From NCBI GenBank assembly GCA_951812925.1, contig OX638368.1, positions 12,603,994 through 12,667,993 on the forward strand: a stretch of DNA of 64,000 bases, written 5' to 3'. The DNA comes from Calliopum simillimum. Lineage: Eukaryota; Arthropoda; Insecta; Diptera; Lauxaniidae. Below the pieces are notes generated by a model. It was not told where the DNA came from. It saw only the letters and a list, made by a program, of their open reading frames with translations, and did not search any database. The first letter of the stretch is position 1; every line of letters starts with the position of its first letter. Both the position numbers and the translations under genes were made by a program. Shown one piece after another: positions 36,568 through 48,899 of this stretch.

Positions 36568-37213
36568 AAAGAAAAGAAAAGAAAAGAAAAGAAAAGAAAA
36601 GAAAAGAAAAGAAAAGAAAAGAAAAGAAAAGAAAAGAAAAGAAAAGAAAAGAAAAGAAAAGAAAAGAAAAGAAAAGAAAAGAAAAGAAAAGAAAAGAAAA
36701 GAAAAGAAAAGAAAAGAAAAGAAAAGAAAAGAAAAGAAAAGAAAAGAAAAGAAAAGAAAAGAAAAGAAAAGAAAAGAAAAGAAAAGAAAACAAGAACAAA
36801 AATGTAAAAGAAAGGAAAAAAATAGAATTAAAAAAAGGATAAGAAAAGAACAGAAAAGAAAGGAAAAAAAAGAAAAGAAAAGAAATGAAAAGAAAAGAAA
36901 AGAAAAGAAAAGAAAAGAAAAGAAAAGAAAAGAAAAGAAAAGAAAAGAAAAGAAAAGAAAAGAAAAGAAAAGAAAAGAAAAGAAAAGAAAAGAAAAGAAA
37001 AGAAAAGAAAAGAAAAGAAAAGAAAAGAAAAGAAAAGAAAAGAAAAGAAAAGAAAAGAAAAGAAAAGAAAAGAAAAGAAAAGAAAAGAAAAGAAAAGAAA
37101 AGAAAAGAAAAGAAAAGAAAAGAAAAGAAAAGAAAAGAAAAGAAAAGAAAAGAAAAGAAAAGAAAAGAAAAGAAAAGAAAAGAAAAAAAAGAAAATAAAA
37201 AAAGAAAAGAAAC
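36568..37213 (+). repeat. (AAAAG)n pentanucleotide array, polypurine, ~620 bp
   Basis: Near-pure AAAAG repeats at 36568-36790 and about 36870-37190, separated by a short degenerate interruption. The plus strand is almost entirely purine. The repeat has no stop codons in several frames, creating spurious Lys/Glu/Arg and Phe/Leu/Ser proteins of up to 245 residues. Confidence 0.97.
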
Positions 37214-38539
37214 TGAGACGATAATAAGTAAGTATTTGAACGTGGTATATAATGCCAATGAATGTTGGAGCAAAAAACTGGCTTTCCTTAAGATAAAATT
37301 ATTGATGATTCATACCTAACGATCGGGCATTTGCGGAAGATATGACGAAAAATATTAATGAGTGACCTCGGTCAAAAAGAAAAAAAGAAAATAAAAACTC
37401 CAAAATTGTTTTGATAAAATCCTTTGAATTTAATGATGTGTGGTGTCCGTAAGGTGGTATGGTTAATGGATATCTTATCTTACAGGGGGAAATTCATAAA
37501 AATCTAAAACTTAAAATTTTATATGAGAGCCTCATTAGTGATAGAAACATTTTCCTGAAAAATGTTGGAAAAGGGCAATTAGTATAAGCTAGTTGCACCT
37601 TATTTGCGTTTTAATGTGGGAAGCAGTTTTGTTCAGTTACACGCTGGAGGTTAGAAGAGTAAGCTGAGTTCAAAAGGCTACTTTTACTGAGAAACAGTTC
37701 AAAGCACAAAATCAATTCTTGACTTTAAATGTTTGAATTCGTATCAAAATTATATAAAATATTATAATTAGTACTTTGTTTCACCAATATCTTCATATTT
37801 TTCTTAATAATTCAACTGATTATAATAAAAAATGAGGACAAAATATTACAAATATCTTTATATTTCAGTGCCGCAAATTAAAAATAAGTTCACTTTAAAA
37901 ATTTTCAAGAAAACTACTTAATACCACTCCAAAGCTGCTTGTTTTAGTCTGGTAAATAATTATAGTAAAAGTAACGGTAAACACAGGGTAGAAAAACAAT
38001 CTACCCTAGAGGCACTGCGATAACAAGGACCAAAACATTGGAAGGCAGGTACACCAAATAAAAAAAAATTTAAAGCCATTGCACGCAAACTTGGTTAAAA
38101 CGACAAAAACATCCACAAAAAACAAAAAGTGTAACAATGTCCTAGAAAAAAAAAACCAATCAAAATTACTATGTACTTACAGTGCCTACACAAAAAACAA
38201 CAACAATGAAGCCAGGCATAAAATACAAAAAAAAAAAAAAAAATAAAATTTGTCACGTCAGTTGTTGCAATTCTCAGCAATCTGCAACAACCAACAAACT
38301 GCAGTTATCGCCAATGCAAATGTCCACCAAGAGGCTGCCTGGCATGCACAAAAACTTAAGTTATATGTGCGAATGATTACAGCAACGAATAATGGGGCAA
38401 AGTAAGCACAAAACAAGTTAATTATTTTTGAGGTACTCTAAACTAAACCATAACTTCACTCAAAGCAAACTAGAGAGACATTAAGCTGATTGAAAATAGT
38501 TTATAAAGGTTGATGCTTTTATGTCTCTGATATCTATCA
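37214..38539. other. Non-coding stretch, no gene seen
   Basis: No coding or element signature was noticed. Confidence 0.5.
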
Positions 38540-38541
38540 TA

Positions 38542-39766
38542 GGGGAATGTCGTCAGGGTTGGGCCGCTGTCAGGGTTGGGCCACTGCCATTTCTCGTATA
38601 TGACACGTGCTGCCATCTGTGTTATAGTGTCGAATTACCGTTCTTGATGCCAGAAAACTTTTTTAAGCACTGCTTGTCACCGGGATCGTCAGTAAAAATT
38701 TTTGCGCCTTCGTGTTGTTTTTGATAGCTCACAAAATTTTGTAATAGCAGTGAAAAACGACTCAAAACTTGGAAAAGAACAATGCCACCGCAAAAGTAAG
38801 TATATATATCCATTAAGGGGTAAACCATTAACAAGTTCCCAAAGGGAAAGTTCGATTCGCTAACCTGTTCACATGTAATTTTGAGCAATTGAAAAACATG
38901 CTTGTCGTCAGGGTTGGGCCACTCGTGTAGTCAGGGTTGGGCCACATCAATTTTTATTTCGAATCAGTAAAATGACATTGCTCAATCGGTTTTTCGGAAC
39001 ACAGAACATAAGCCCACCCTTTCTACGATTTTGTCATTGGTCGGGCCCCTGCAAGCGGCAGCGCCAACATTGAAATCCAATCGGGGGGCCTTCCGATGAA
39101 AAACACGATCTTAACCTCTCCAGAGAACCGCAAAGAGTTACGTAAAACGTAACAGTTTCACGATGCTTCGAAAAGGCCTAAAAACGTCTGAAATTGGACG
39201 CGAAAAAATCAAACGCAAAAGCAACACCTTCTAAACGAGGTCGACCACCGAAAAAAACACAAAAAAATCCTCTTTCGACAAAGATGTGGATCAAGACTTT
39301 TGCATTATATGCTTGGAACCGATGCCCGCGAAACTGAATTGAAAAATTTCAATCGCATGCATTGAATGCAAGCGAGACGTGCGTCAATCTCACAAAAAGT
39401 TACTATGTATGACCAAATTGCGATTCAGATTAAAGTTATTATAGAGATTTCTCATCGAAATTTGGCTTAATCGAATGAGAAACAATAAAAAGTTTCATAC
39501 ATATTCATTACACACTATTTTAGCACATATTTCATCGATATTTGGTGGTGGCCCAACCCTGACTAAAATGGCCCAACCCTGACTACTTTTTTTTTTTTAG
39601 TTTCGTCAATAACTTTTTTTTCCGAAATCGCAGCGAGTTGTCCTAAAGGTATGTTACAGATAAAGGTACAAACTTTTAAATAAGACAAATAATTTGGTAA
39701 TATTCAAATATATAAAAAAGATACAGAGGAAAGTTAAAAAGTGGCCCAACCCTGACGACATTCCCC
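38542..39766 (+). mobile_element. Element B: TA-flanked pogo-like DNA transposon remnant with reiterated GTCAGGGTTGGGCC motif
   Basis: TA (38540-38541, 39767-39768) flanks perfect 24-bp inverted ends beginning GGGGAATGTCGTCAGGGTTG. The 14-bp motif GTCAGGGTTGGGCC occurs at 38552, 38569, 38907 and 38930 on the plus strand and inverted (GGCCCAACCCTGAC) at 39550, 39570 and 39743. The interior carries the C-terminal end of a pogo-like (DDE_1) transposase on the plus strand. TA duplication is the rule for the Tc1/mariner/pogo superfamily. The sharp contrast of perfect ends and decayed coding suggests a non-autonomous copy mobilised by a relative. Confidence 0.88.
39040..39444 (+). pseudogene. pogo-like (DDE_1) transposase C-terminus with PHD-like zinc finger, decayed
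   Basis: One frame from 39096 reads MKNTILTSPENRKELRKT before a stop, matching the '...RGR..K..ILTSTPEK..L' linker after the DDE_1 catalytic domain of pogo/Tigger-like insect transposases. A second frame (39224-39280) reads SKRGRPPKKTQKN, an AT-hook-like GRP stretch. A third (39283-39444) reads DVDQDFCIICLEPMP, then after a stop IACIECKRDVRQSHKK and a further Cys, giving a CxxC...CxxC...H..C pattern typical of the terminal PHD-like finger of these transposases. At least two frameshifts and two stops make it non-functional, and the catalytic domain is deleted. Confidence 0.7.
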
Positions 39767-39768
39767 TA

Positions 39769-41608
39769 CATGAAAAGTTTAAGGTTGGTGTATAAAAAAA
39801 AAACTACACAGTTTGAAAATTTCCATAAAATCAATTTTTCCCACTGTTGTCTCGCAACTAGCCAACTCTACCACAACAGCTACGGCTATGTAGTTACATT
39901 TTGCATACAACTAATGCACCGCAGGACATTTTGGGCGTATTTTGCAGCAAAAAAGAGAAAACAGTATCCAGTGAAGTGGCGTTTGAGCTAACTGCCTCAC
40001 TGTTGATTCGGTGCACAGTTAGGTGGAAACATGGTCAGGTAGGTCGATGATGTTGGCGACAGAAAGGTGAACATAACTATGGTGACCAACTTCACGAGTA
40101 TTACCGTAATGTTTGGTTATATATATGGGTGATAAATTATAATGCGTCTACATTAGTTATGAGCAAAACTGGAAACGAAAGGCGTAGCTAAAAAACAAAA
40201 ACTAATTTTGCAAAATTTGACGAAGCCTGAATTTGTTCTAGACGATATATTTCTTTCTTCATATTTACTACAGAACTTCAAATGAGCTCAGATAGTAAGG
40301 CTTTAGTATGTTTAAAAACATACTGTACTTACTTTGACTTTAGTTCAACTTATTTGCGAATGCAAATATTTTTTACTTTATATGTCGTATGATTGATAAA
40401 TACTTTGGGCAATAAAACTCATATCAAAATATATATGAGTTTTTATAAAAACTCTTATAAAACATCTCCGATGCTATTCATTGAGTACAAAAAACGCTTA
40501 TTTTGTCTAAAACTAATAATACTACCAGATTTATGATTTGGATTAGTGGCCGCAAAGTGGCACGACTTCCAACTATTAAAAAACAAAATTTCAAAGTCTT
40601 GGTTTAAATTCAAAAGGCTTACTTCGCTTCTAAGTTTATTAAATTTTCGCAAAGAAATGCAAATAGCTTTACCCTTAACTAGGTTCAAAATATTCGTGCA
40701 AAGTTAAGGGTCTTAAAAATAAATTTAATTTGAAAAGTTATTTACTTAAAGTCAAAACCCAAACAAACAGCGTTAAAATGACAAAACTACACAAAAAGAA
40801 AGAGACAGCAAAATTTCTTAGCGTAAAAGCTTAAAATTTGCAAATCAATAGCAAAAAGTAACAAAAACCCGAGTAATATAAAGCAAAACGACTGTAAAAA
40901 TCATTGTTGCGTTTTATTGACTTCCGTTTCAGGACTGCTAACGTACAGCGAATAAGTGATGAAACAAAAAACAAAAACAATTGCATACTTTTTGGCACAA
41001 AACAAGTTGAACAATTAAACTGACAAGTTGCTAAATAACTTTTAATGAATTCAATGGAATTGTTAATTGAACCTGATTGTGAATGGTTGTGGCGGCGCAG
41101 TTGTCGTCACCATAATTAGACTTTTAACTTCCTTTTTTTCCTGCGCTGCTTTTCCAGCTGTTAACTAACTGGGTGTCTATTTGGTATTTGTCATTTTACA
41201 CTTAAATTGTTTATTTCTTTGTTTTGTTTTTTTCTTTTATTTAATAAATCGCATGCGGTTTTTTGTTCAAAATAAAGCGATGTTTAACGACCATTAGTAA
41301 ATGACCTTTTATACGCAGCGTTGGCCTAAGCCATTTTGACCCATTTATAAAAGCTGTTAGCTCGCACTTTTTTTTATTAATGAAAGCTTTATAATTTTAC
41401 CCAGAAGCAGTGGGAATTTAAAAACAAAAAACCTTTTTTTTTATTTTTTATTGCTTGTTAAATCTATAAAAACGAAAATGTTTAGTGAAATTTTAGCATT
41501 TTACTTCTGAATCTTTTTGCTGATTTAAAATAAGAAATCGAGTAACATAAATGTGTTGTGCTTATTATTTTACGTTATATTATTGTTTGCAAACTCTTTC
41601 TACTTGGC
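39769..41608. other. Non-coding stretch, no gene seen
   Basis: No supported gene or element. Confidence 0.5.
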
Positions 41609-41631
41609 ATTATTATTATTATTATTATTAT
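41609..41631 (+). repeat. (ATT)n microsatellite
   Basis: Seven to eight ATT units in tandem. Confidence 0.9.
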
Positions 41632-41989
41632 AAGAAAAATTTTGAAAATTGTGCTCTTAGCATATGTTTTCCCAAGTATTTTTCAAATATTCTGATTACA
41701 AAGTTTGGTCTTATGTATCAAAATCTAGCAAATAAAAGCTTATACCACATTATAAAACAAATAAATTCCTAAAGTTCATGTAAATGAATCAACCTTCATT
41801 GGCAGCTAATTCAATTTCAGTTCTTGTTAAGATGTGACTTAAGAGATCATATATTGTGTTAAGCTTGACGACAAGTTTTGATAAAACTTTTTCAGCATTA
41901 TATGTCAGCTGGTTAGAACTATCTCATCTGATTATATCACATCTGCTTTGAAGTTAAAATGATGTCAGAAAGCTTTTCCACTTGTGCAC

Positions 41990-43160
41990 ATTTATACTGA
42001 TTGCAGTGCAAAACACCACAAATGTTAGAATTTAGAATTAAAAAAAACTCCCTGAGAATGCGTTTCTTTAATCATTCTAAATGCAAATATTCGCTTAACT
42101 CTAAGCTTAAGAATAGCTTACAAGTTTTAAATTAATAATTAAACTTTGAAACTCTACAAATGTCAGAAATGGGAGTTTGTGGAAATATCTTAACACAACG
42201 AAAACATAAATCATATAAAATGTCTGTTAGGTGTTGCCGAAATTTATACTTTAATATACGTTTAAAAACTTTAAATGAATAATATAACATTGAAATTCTA
42301 CCAATTTTAGAAAAGAAAGATCTTGAAACATTTAAAGAGTGAGAAAAAAATTCTTTGATTATATAAAAGGCAATTGTTTGAGATCTACGCGTGGTATAGC
42401 TAGCAAAATTTTAAGCAACATAAATCTAAAACTCTACAAATATCATATATTAACAACCAAATTGCAGATAAAGTTACTCAAACCATATCAACTACACATA
42501 ATTGCTTAATTCTAAACCTACGCAAAGTTTTCGAAATGTAAAACTACTAACACAAATTTATAACTTTATTTTTTGTCATATTTAAACAACGCAACGTCAA
42601 AGTAACCTACATTGTTTGATTTTGAATTCGAACATAGCTCAAGTAGTTTTTTTGATTGACATTTTGGAGCAGTGATAACCAAACTCTATACTATCGCATT
42701 TTGTCAATGCATGAAAACTCATTGAAAGCTTTTATATTTTGCTTAAGCTACAAGCAAGTGACGCAAATCTGTATAATAACTGACAAAAAACACAAAAGGT
42801 GAAGTGCCCGTAGACATAGGACTTGGACATCACTGTTTTAGAGTCAAACAAACAAAAAAACTAAAAACAATTAAAAAAAATAAGTGATTAAATAACCATT
42901 TAAAGACTGTGAAAAAAGTTTTTTATTACTGCATATAAAATGCTTATAGTCCCTAGAATTAGGTGTAGCTTGCGAAATATTAAACGAATACCTCGAATTT
43001 GAAACACTACAAATGTTTCTTTTCACAAAAAGTTCCATATATACCACAAAATTAACATTAAAATGACTTCAGTTGCTTTAAATTGCTGATAGCAACATAA
43101 ATTTCTCAATCTAATGTAGTACCTAAGCACTATAAACTATTTTTGTTTTTCTAACCCACA
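41990..43160 (+). repeat. Ancient tandem repeat, period ~140 bp, highly diverged
   Basis: The word AAACTCTACAAATGTCAGAA and variants recur at 42011, 42149, 42293 and 42429 (spacings 138, 144 and 136) and again at 43002, which is four periods of 143 further on. Between them, related ACATAAA and TAAAACTTT words keep similar order, but overall identity is low by eye. The array has no coding potential. Confidence 0.5.
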
Positions 43161-45929
43161 AAACTAACGCTTGCAATAAATCAAGCGTCAAGAGCTTCCC
43201 TACTCTTGAAAAAATCAATTTCTTTAATCAAAAACATAAATAAACCATAACTTTATATGCAAATCCAATTTCAATCCATGAAACTGCACTCATAATCCAT
43301 TAACAATTCAACTTTTATAGCAACAACAACATTGTGCCAAGTGTCACAAAGTCAATTTTGAAAAATCTTCACAAAAAGAAATATGACTTTTCTTTGGAAA
43401 AAGAATTTGCATTATGTAGGAGAAGCATCTCAAAATATCGAGGGTGAAGACAAAACATAGTGAAAGTGTAAAAATGCTATACACTTGGTAACTGCTGCTA
43501 CAGCTAGAAATCCCCCATAGAAAATAATGATTAATGAAACAACATGGCGTATGAGCTGCATACAGTTATAGAGTTTTTAGAGGAGGAGGGAAATAAATGT
43601 AGTAAAATGTGGGGCAGCATTACTTGAGTAATAAAAAAAAAAATACTAACACATGCATAAGAAAATCGAACAGCTACTTGTGAGATAAAGCAAACAGGGT
43701 ACACAAACTGCAACGGGGGGGAGTGTAATTTTTTTCACTTCATCACATGCAAATTCGCTATTTGCTTTTCTGTTTGTGAGTAAGTGCGTGTATTGCTTTT
43801 GCTTTAACTCATCAACTATAACGCTTTACACTTCATTACATCAAGGGTTGAACATTTTATGCTTGAATCGTTTCAAAAGCCATAAGGTTCTTGTGTTGTG
43901 TCAATATGACCCAAAGGAATGCAGTAGTGCTACAGTTTTGTATCTAAAAAAGTGAAGGAGTTTTATGATTCGATTTGAACATTTCAATTCGAGCTGCTTA
44001 AGAAATACAGATTTTTTCTAGGAGTTTGAGGATTTTCTGAGAATGTGGTACATTGCATAGCTGGCATTTAACTTTTATAAGCTTCATTAAATAGTTATTG
44101 ATGTTTTTATGTGTGTTGCTAATACGTGTTCAGGTTTTTTTTATCGTTAAAGCGCTAGAATTATTTGCACACCTATATGTATGCTAAAAATTGATTTAAT
44201 AGAATTTTAATCAATAATGCATAGGTACTTGCATAAAATGCAGATTGAGCTAAACTTTGACCTTGTATGAGGTGAGACAAAAGTAGTGTCATAATGTGAG
44301 TTGGCTGCAATTTTTTCAAAAATGAAAAGAATTGAGGTTAGTTTTTGCGAAGTCATTAAAAAATATACGACAACAGAATTTCATTATGAAGACCATAAGC
44401 CGCAAATTGGCCAAATTGGTTAGTAACAGTCGAACAAAACAGAATTAAGCCAACAGTGGTCGGCAGTAAATTTGAAAATATTCATAAAATTGTTATACAA
44501 TGGAGAACGCAAATGCAGAGTACCTGATAATATCCCTGAATATTAAGATATATATATTGTATATAAATATTGTTTATATATTTACGAATCTTGATTTAAT
44601 TAGATATTTCACTACAGGTTACATATCATTATCGGCAACAAATTCAATTTTTAATCAAACCAATTAAGTCATATGTAACGAATTAATGTAAAAATATTCC
44701 ATTTTTGCAAAAAAGTTTTAACGGTTCAATAAATTCAGCAAATAATTGCATCAATTCAATGAGTTTTTAGCACATAATGCGATATCAGATGTGTTGGCCT
44801 CAAGGTATTCCAATTATGTGTTTACATACACACACGCATGCATGCTTGGGCATATGGCATTCGTATGCGGTATGCATGTATTTGTGCGTGCTGCCTTTTA
44901 TTTTTCTCATTAAATGCAATTCATTTCAATTCAATTTCATTGCAATTCGATTTGTTGATTCAATTTGATTGAATTCATTTCGTTTCATTTCATTTCCTAT
45001 CATTACGCTACGTTTCATTCCGCTACATTCATTAAGTAATTTATCAATTAAATTCGAATTAAATTGGAAACGCACCCAAAGGCTGTAGCCGCGTGGCTAA
45101 AATAGCAATGCAGCGTAGCAAAAAAAGTAAAGTTTTTCTACAGCCAAACGGTCATGCGTCAAAATATTGAGCTGGTAAAGTTTGTGAAATGATTTCCGTG
45201 TTGTTGTATAATATTTGTTATTCTCAAAAGAAGACAGAAGATGTAAAATATGCTAAAACATTATACAAAAAAACAAAAGTGTTCCACTGAAATGTTAAAT
45301 GGAAACCCTTAGTCAGTGCTAAATAAAAATCTAATGAAATCAAAAGAAAAACTTAAGCCAATTAAACAAATTTAAGGTTTATTTTCTAAGATAAATATTA
45401 ACCAAGTGCGCTGTATAAAAATTTAATAAGCCATGAACAACTTTGAGTTGACTAGCTGAAAGTTGAAGAAGTCGAATGATGTCGTAGTAGTTGAAAGATA
45501 TCGTAAATGTAATGCCATAATATCTTGTTAAAGTATCGAAAGAGGCTAAAAAAATAAGAGAAAAAAATTTAAGCTTGAAGTGATGTACCTGCCAAAAAAT
45601 ACTCAATAGGCGAAGAATGCGGAAAATTGCACAAATCATACAAAAATATAAAAAACATTGACAGATTTCAAAAAATGTTGAAAATATCCAAAAGCAACCC
45701 CAAAATTTATACTAAAGTGAGTGTCGAAAAAAACTTATACACACTTAAAGTTAAATAAAACTTTAACCGTTCAATTTAAACAATTCTTAAAAATTTGTGG
45801 ATTTGTTAATATATTATAGAAATTTATTGAACATTAAAATATTAGAATTTTAATCGGAATTTATAAATCTATCCACCTTTTCCTGGAATCCTGTCATTAA
45901 CGATTTTATAGTTGTTTCCGTTACCTGTT
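43161..45929. other. Non-coding stretch, no gene seen
   Basis: Low-complexity ATTTCAATTCAATTT-like DNA at about 44910-45030. A short frame from 44321 (MKRIEVSFCEVIKKYTTTEF) was not recognised. Confidence 0.5.
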
Positions 45930-46320
45930 TGGAGGAGCCGTTCGGAGAAAAACCAATGGAGCACTTTTGAATCCACTGAAGACCCGTTTTGGCTAAAAAA
46001 CATATATTTTGGTCATAATTTTTTTTTGGATACTTAAGAAATAAAGACTATGTTCTTACAAAAATTTTGGCGTTTGAAATCTATAAAGTATTTTTGGTTG
46101 TATAGATAATATTTACGTCCCAAAATCGATTTTTTTCCGTTTTTCAAACAAGCTGCCGGAAAAACCATTTTTTACTCAAAGCAAGGGCATCTAACGAAAA
46201 AAGTGTGTAAAGCAAACAATCCGTGGAATTGTCCAAAAAATACATTTGCATTTTTTCAATACTTTTTTGAAATATTTTATAGTTTTTCAAAAAAACTTGT
46301 CACATGGTTTTTTTATGTTG
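45930..46320 (+). repeat. Foldback family F, partial copy (left arm and core)
   Basis: GAGAAAAACCAATGGAGCAC, TTTGGCTAAAAAACATAT and CAAAGCAAGGGCATCTAACG follow in the family's order. The arm runs into unrelated repeats at about 46320 and the second arm is missing. Confidence 0.75.
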
Positions 46321-46419
46321 AACTAACACATTATTAAAAAAAAAAATTACCTTGAAAAAGACCCGGTGACTGATGTATGGATACAACCGTTTTGAGCCCG
46401 TTTTTGTAAAAAAACTTTA

Positions 46420-46860
46420 TTGCACCAATCGATGGGGAAAGGTCGAAAATAGCTTTTGAACATGATCAGGGGAGTCCCCGACCCAAATGTGTGACCGCTT
46501 TGGGCGTTTTTTTTTGTAAAAAAATAATATTGCGTTAATCGATGGGAGTAGGTCGAATATAGATTTCGGACATAGCCAGAGGTGACAATATTTTAGGCCC
46601 ATTTAAAAAAAAAAAAAAAATACTACACCAAACGATTGGGAAAGGTCGAAAATAGATTTTGGACATGACCTGAGGTGTATCCGACCCCTCAAAGATACCG
46701 TTTTGGGCCCTTAAAGTGATCGGAGACACCTCTGGTCATGTCCAAAATCTATTTCGGCCTTTTTCATCAATTAGTACAATAACATTTTTTTTAAAAAATG
46801 GGCCATGGTCATGTCCAAAATCGACCTTTCCGCATCGATTGCTGCAATAAAATTTTATCT
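46420..46860. repeat. Composite tandem plus inverted repeat (~90-bp units)
   Basis: Units containing CCAATCGATGGGGAAAGGTC, GAAAATAGATTTTGGACATG and GACC occur head to tail near 46431, 46527 and 46626. They then recur inverted near 46735-46790 and 46805-46850, with the symmetry centre near 46712. This resembles a small foldback built from tandem units. Confidence 0.75.
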
Positions 46861-48599
46861 TCCAGCTCTATAGATAAGCATGCAATTTATTAGGTTCATT
46901 AAGCTAGTAGAGCGAAAATTGCAGATCTGAAAAAAAAAAATGCCATAATTATAGGCTAATTTTGGGCCAAAACGCCGAATTTTAGGCTCTCCATTTTTTT
47001 TAAAAAAAAAGTTTGCTATGCTAGCTTAAGTTAAAGCGTACAACTCAATTTAAAAATTTTTGCAAGCGTTATTAAACTGGCTTTATGTGCTTACCACTGT
47101 AAATTTATCAAATTCTGTTAATCTGTAAAAATTTTTGCAAGCGTAATTGAAAATAGTTGAGTTTTTTTGGTCTGAATGGACTTATTCCACTTTCATTTAT
47201 AATATATTAAAAAATTTGTTATACTTTTGTGTGACTTATTCCATTCTCAGTCACAAAATATTTTAGTAAATAAAAGAAACGCAGTGGGCTCCTACGTGTT
47301 TTGAGTTTGACTTTGTTGACGACAAAATCGTGGTATGAGGATGTGTCCGCACACATTTCAGGATTATAAAACTGCTTCAAGTAAAATCGGAGCTGATCGG
47401 TTTCGTAAGATACAACCAATTACATGTTTATTTCTTTTATACTGTGCAGTAAATAATAAATTAGTTCCCTGTGAAGGAAAAACTGATAAGCAGCTCCTTA
47501 CATTTTCGTCTCCTCAACATTTGTTTCTAAAATGTCCATCCCTTATCTCAACCTCCTAGGGGGCTCTCATACAAATTTACCTGAAAATGTTAAAGTATTA
47601 CTCAGTTTTTCAAATATTTGATGTTAAAAAAACTAAATTTTTTTTTATTGTATGGAAAATAATCACTTTTTAACGGAGATATTATGGGTCTTAGTAAACT
47701 AAACGCCATAATATTTTGGACCAGAAATACGAAAAAACTCAAAACTAGAAAAAACTGACTTGAACCTTTAATAGCTTGCTAAAATAGTTAGTTCTTTGCT
47801 ATCTAAGAATCCACATAAAACTGGCAGCAGCCAAAAAAACCAACAAGAAACCATTGAATTGATACGATTCTTACTGCAGCAAATGCATAGGATTTCATTT
47901 CTATGTTGAGTAAAATAGCCAGCAAACTAAACTGAAAATATGTGTTCGTGTGTATGCATGTGTATAAAAAGCGGGTCAACCAAACACAAAACTCTCCATC
48001 AAATGTCAGATATTCGGAATTTTATGCTGATATTGAAAAAAGGAACACGAACAACGCTAAACGTGCTGTTATGGCAACCAATTGAAATTTATTAAGATTT
48101 ATTACTATTTGGTACATTTCCTGGTATGGCTGGGTAGTGTAACAGCACGACAGCTACAGTCTTTTGAAGTGAGTTGTATTGAAACATGTTCAATCAAAAT
48201 TCAATTTAAAGTATTTTTTTTTCACATTCGTTCTGTTTAAATAACAGAATTTCTTCTTGGGCTGCCAACATTCACACATTTTGTGGGGAGCCGCATTTTA
48301 ATATTGAATTGTGTAGAGCGTTGGAGAACTAAGTTTAAATTTTTATCTTTGAGTGTTGTGGTCAATTAAGAGAATATTGTTAAAAAGTTATTAGAATGAG
48401 CAATGCTATGTAGGTTGTTTTACCAAAATCAAGAGTTTTTTCTTGGGGAGAATATTTTTATTGAATCGTTTTTCAGTAAATTTTTCAAATCTTCCGAGTT
48501 TGATGTCATCAGTAGAGAAATTAAGTTTATTCCTTAGAAAAACAATCCTTTTTTAATATTTTTTTTCTCAAGCCCTTTAACCTAGACTAGATTCACATC
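46861..48599. other. Non-coding stretch, no gene seen
   Basis: No supported gene or element. Confidence 0.5.
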
Positions 48600-48623
48600 A
48601 ATTTTTAAGGAAAGAACATATAA

Positions 48624-48730
48624 GTATGTATGTATGTATTCTCCTTTAACTCCTAGGAGGAGCATAGGGCCAATATGAAATCTCTCCATTTGTCACGATC
48701 CCTTGCGATGACTTTGATCTCTTGCCACGG
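48624..48730 (-). pseudogene. 3' fragment of the endonuclease-RT retroelement, copy 3
   Basis: Minus strand: codons for ...ARDRDKWRDF...LCSS and the stop (TAG at 48655-48653), the short GGAGTTAAAGGAGAA 3' UTR, and a (TACA)n tail at about 48624-48639. Nearly identical to 16500-16606, so the two copies are of similar recent age. Truncated at about 48730. Confidence 0.75.
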
Positions 48731-48899
48731 GTAGATCAAAATACCCGCAAAATAGCCTCCATTAGCCTTATCATAGCTGTGACATTTTAATGAAACAACT
48801 TAACTCTAAATTGGTAACTGCTCATCTACCTCTTAGCATTGTGGCTGAAATTTGTTAATACATCATTTTTTTTTTTTTTTCAATAAATTTTTACTTATC

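Noticed and set aside
36536..37319. Reading frames of 100-245 codons on both strands (Lys/Glu/Arg-rich and Phe/Leu/Ser-rich)
   Set aside because: Direct translation of the AAAAG pentanucleotide array; no flanking coding sequence.
44270..44540. Possible mariner-like start (MKRIEVSFCEVIKKYTTTEF...)
   Set aside because: The frame stops after about 30 codons, and neither terminal repeats nor the mariner catalytic motifs could be found.
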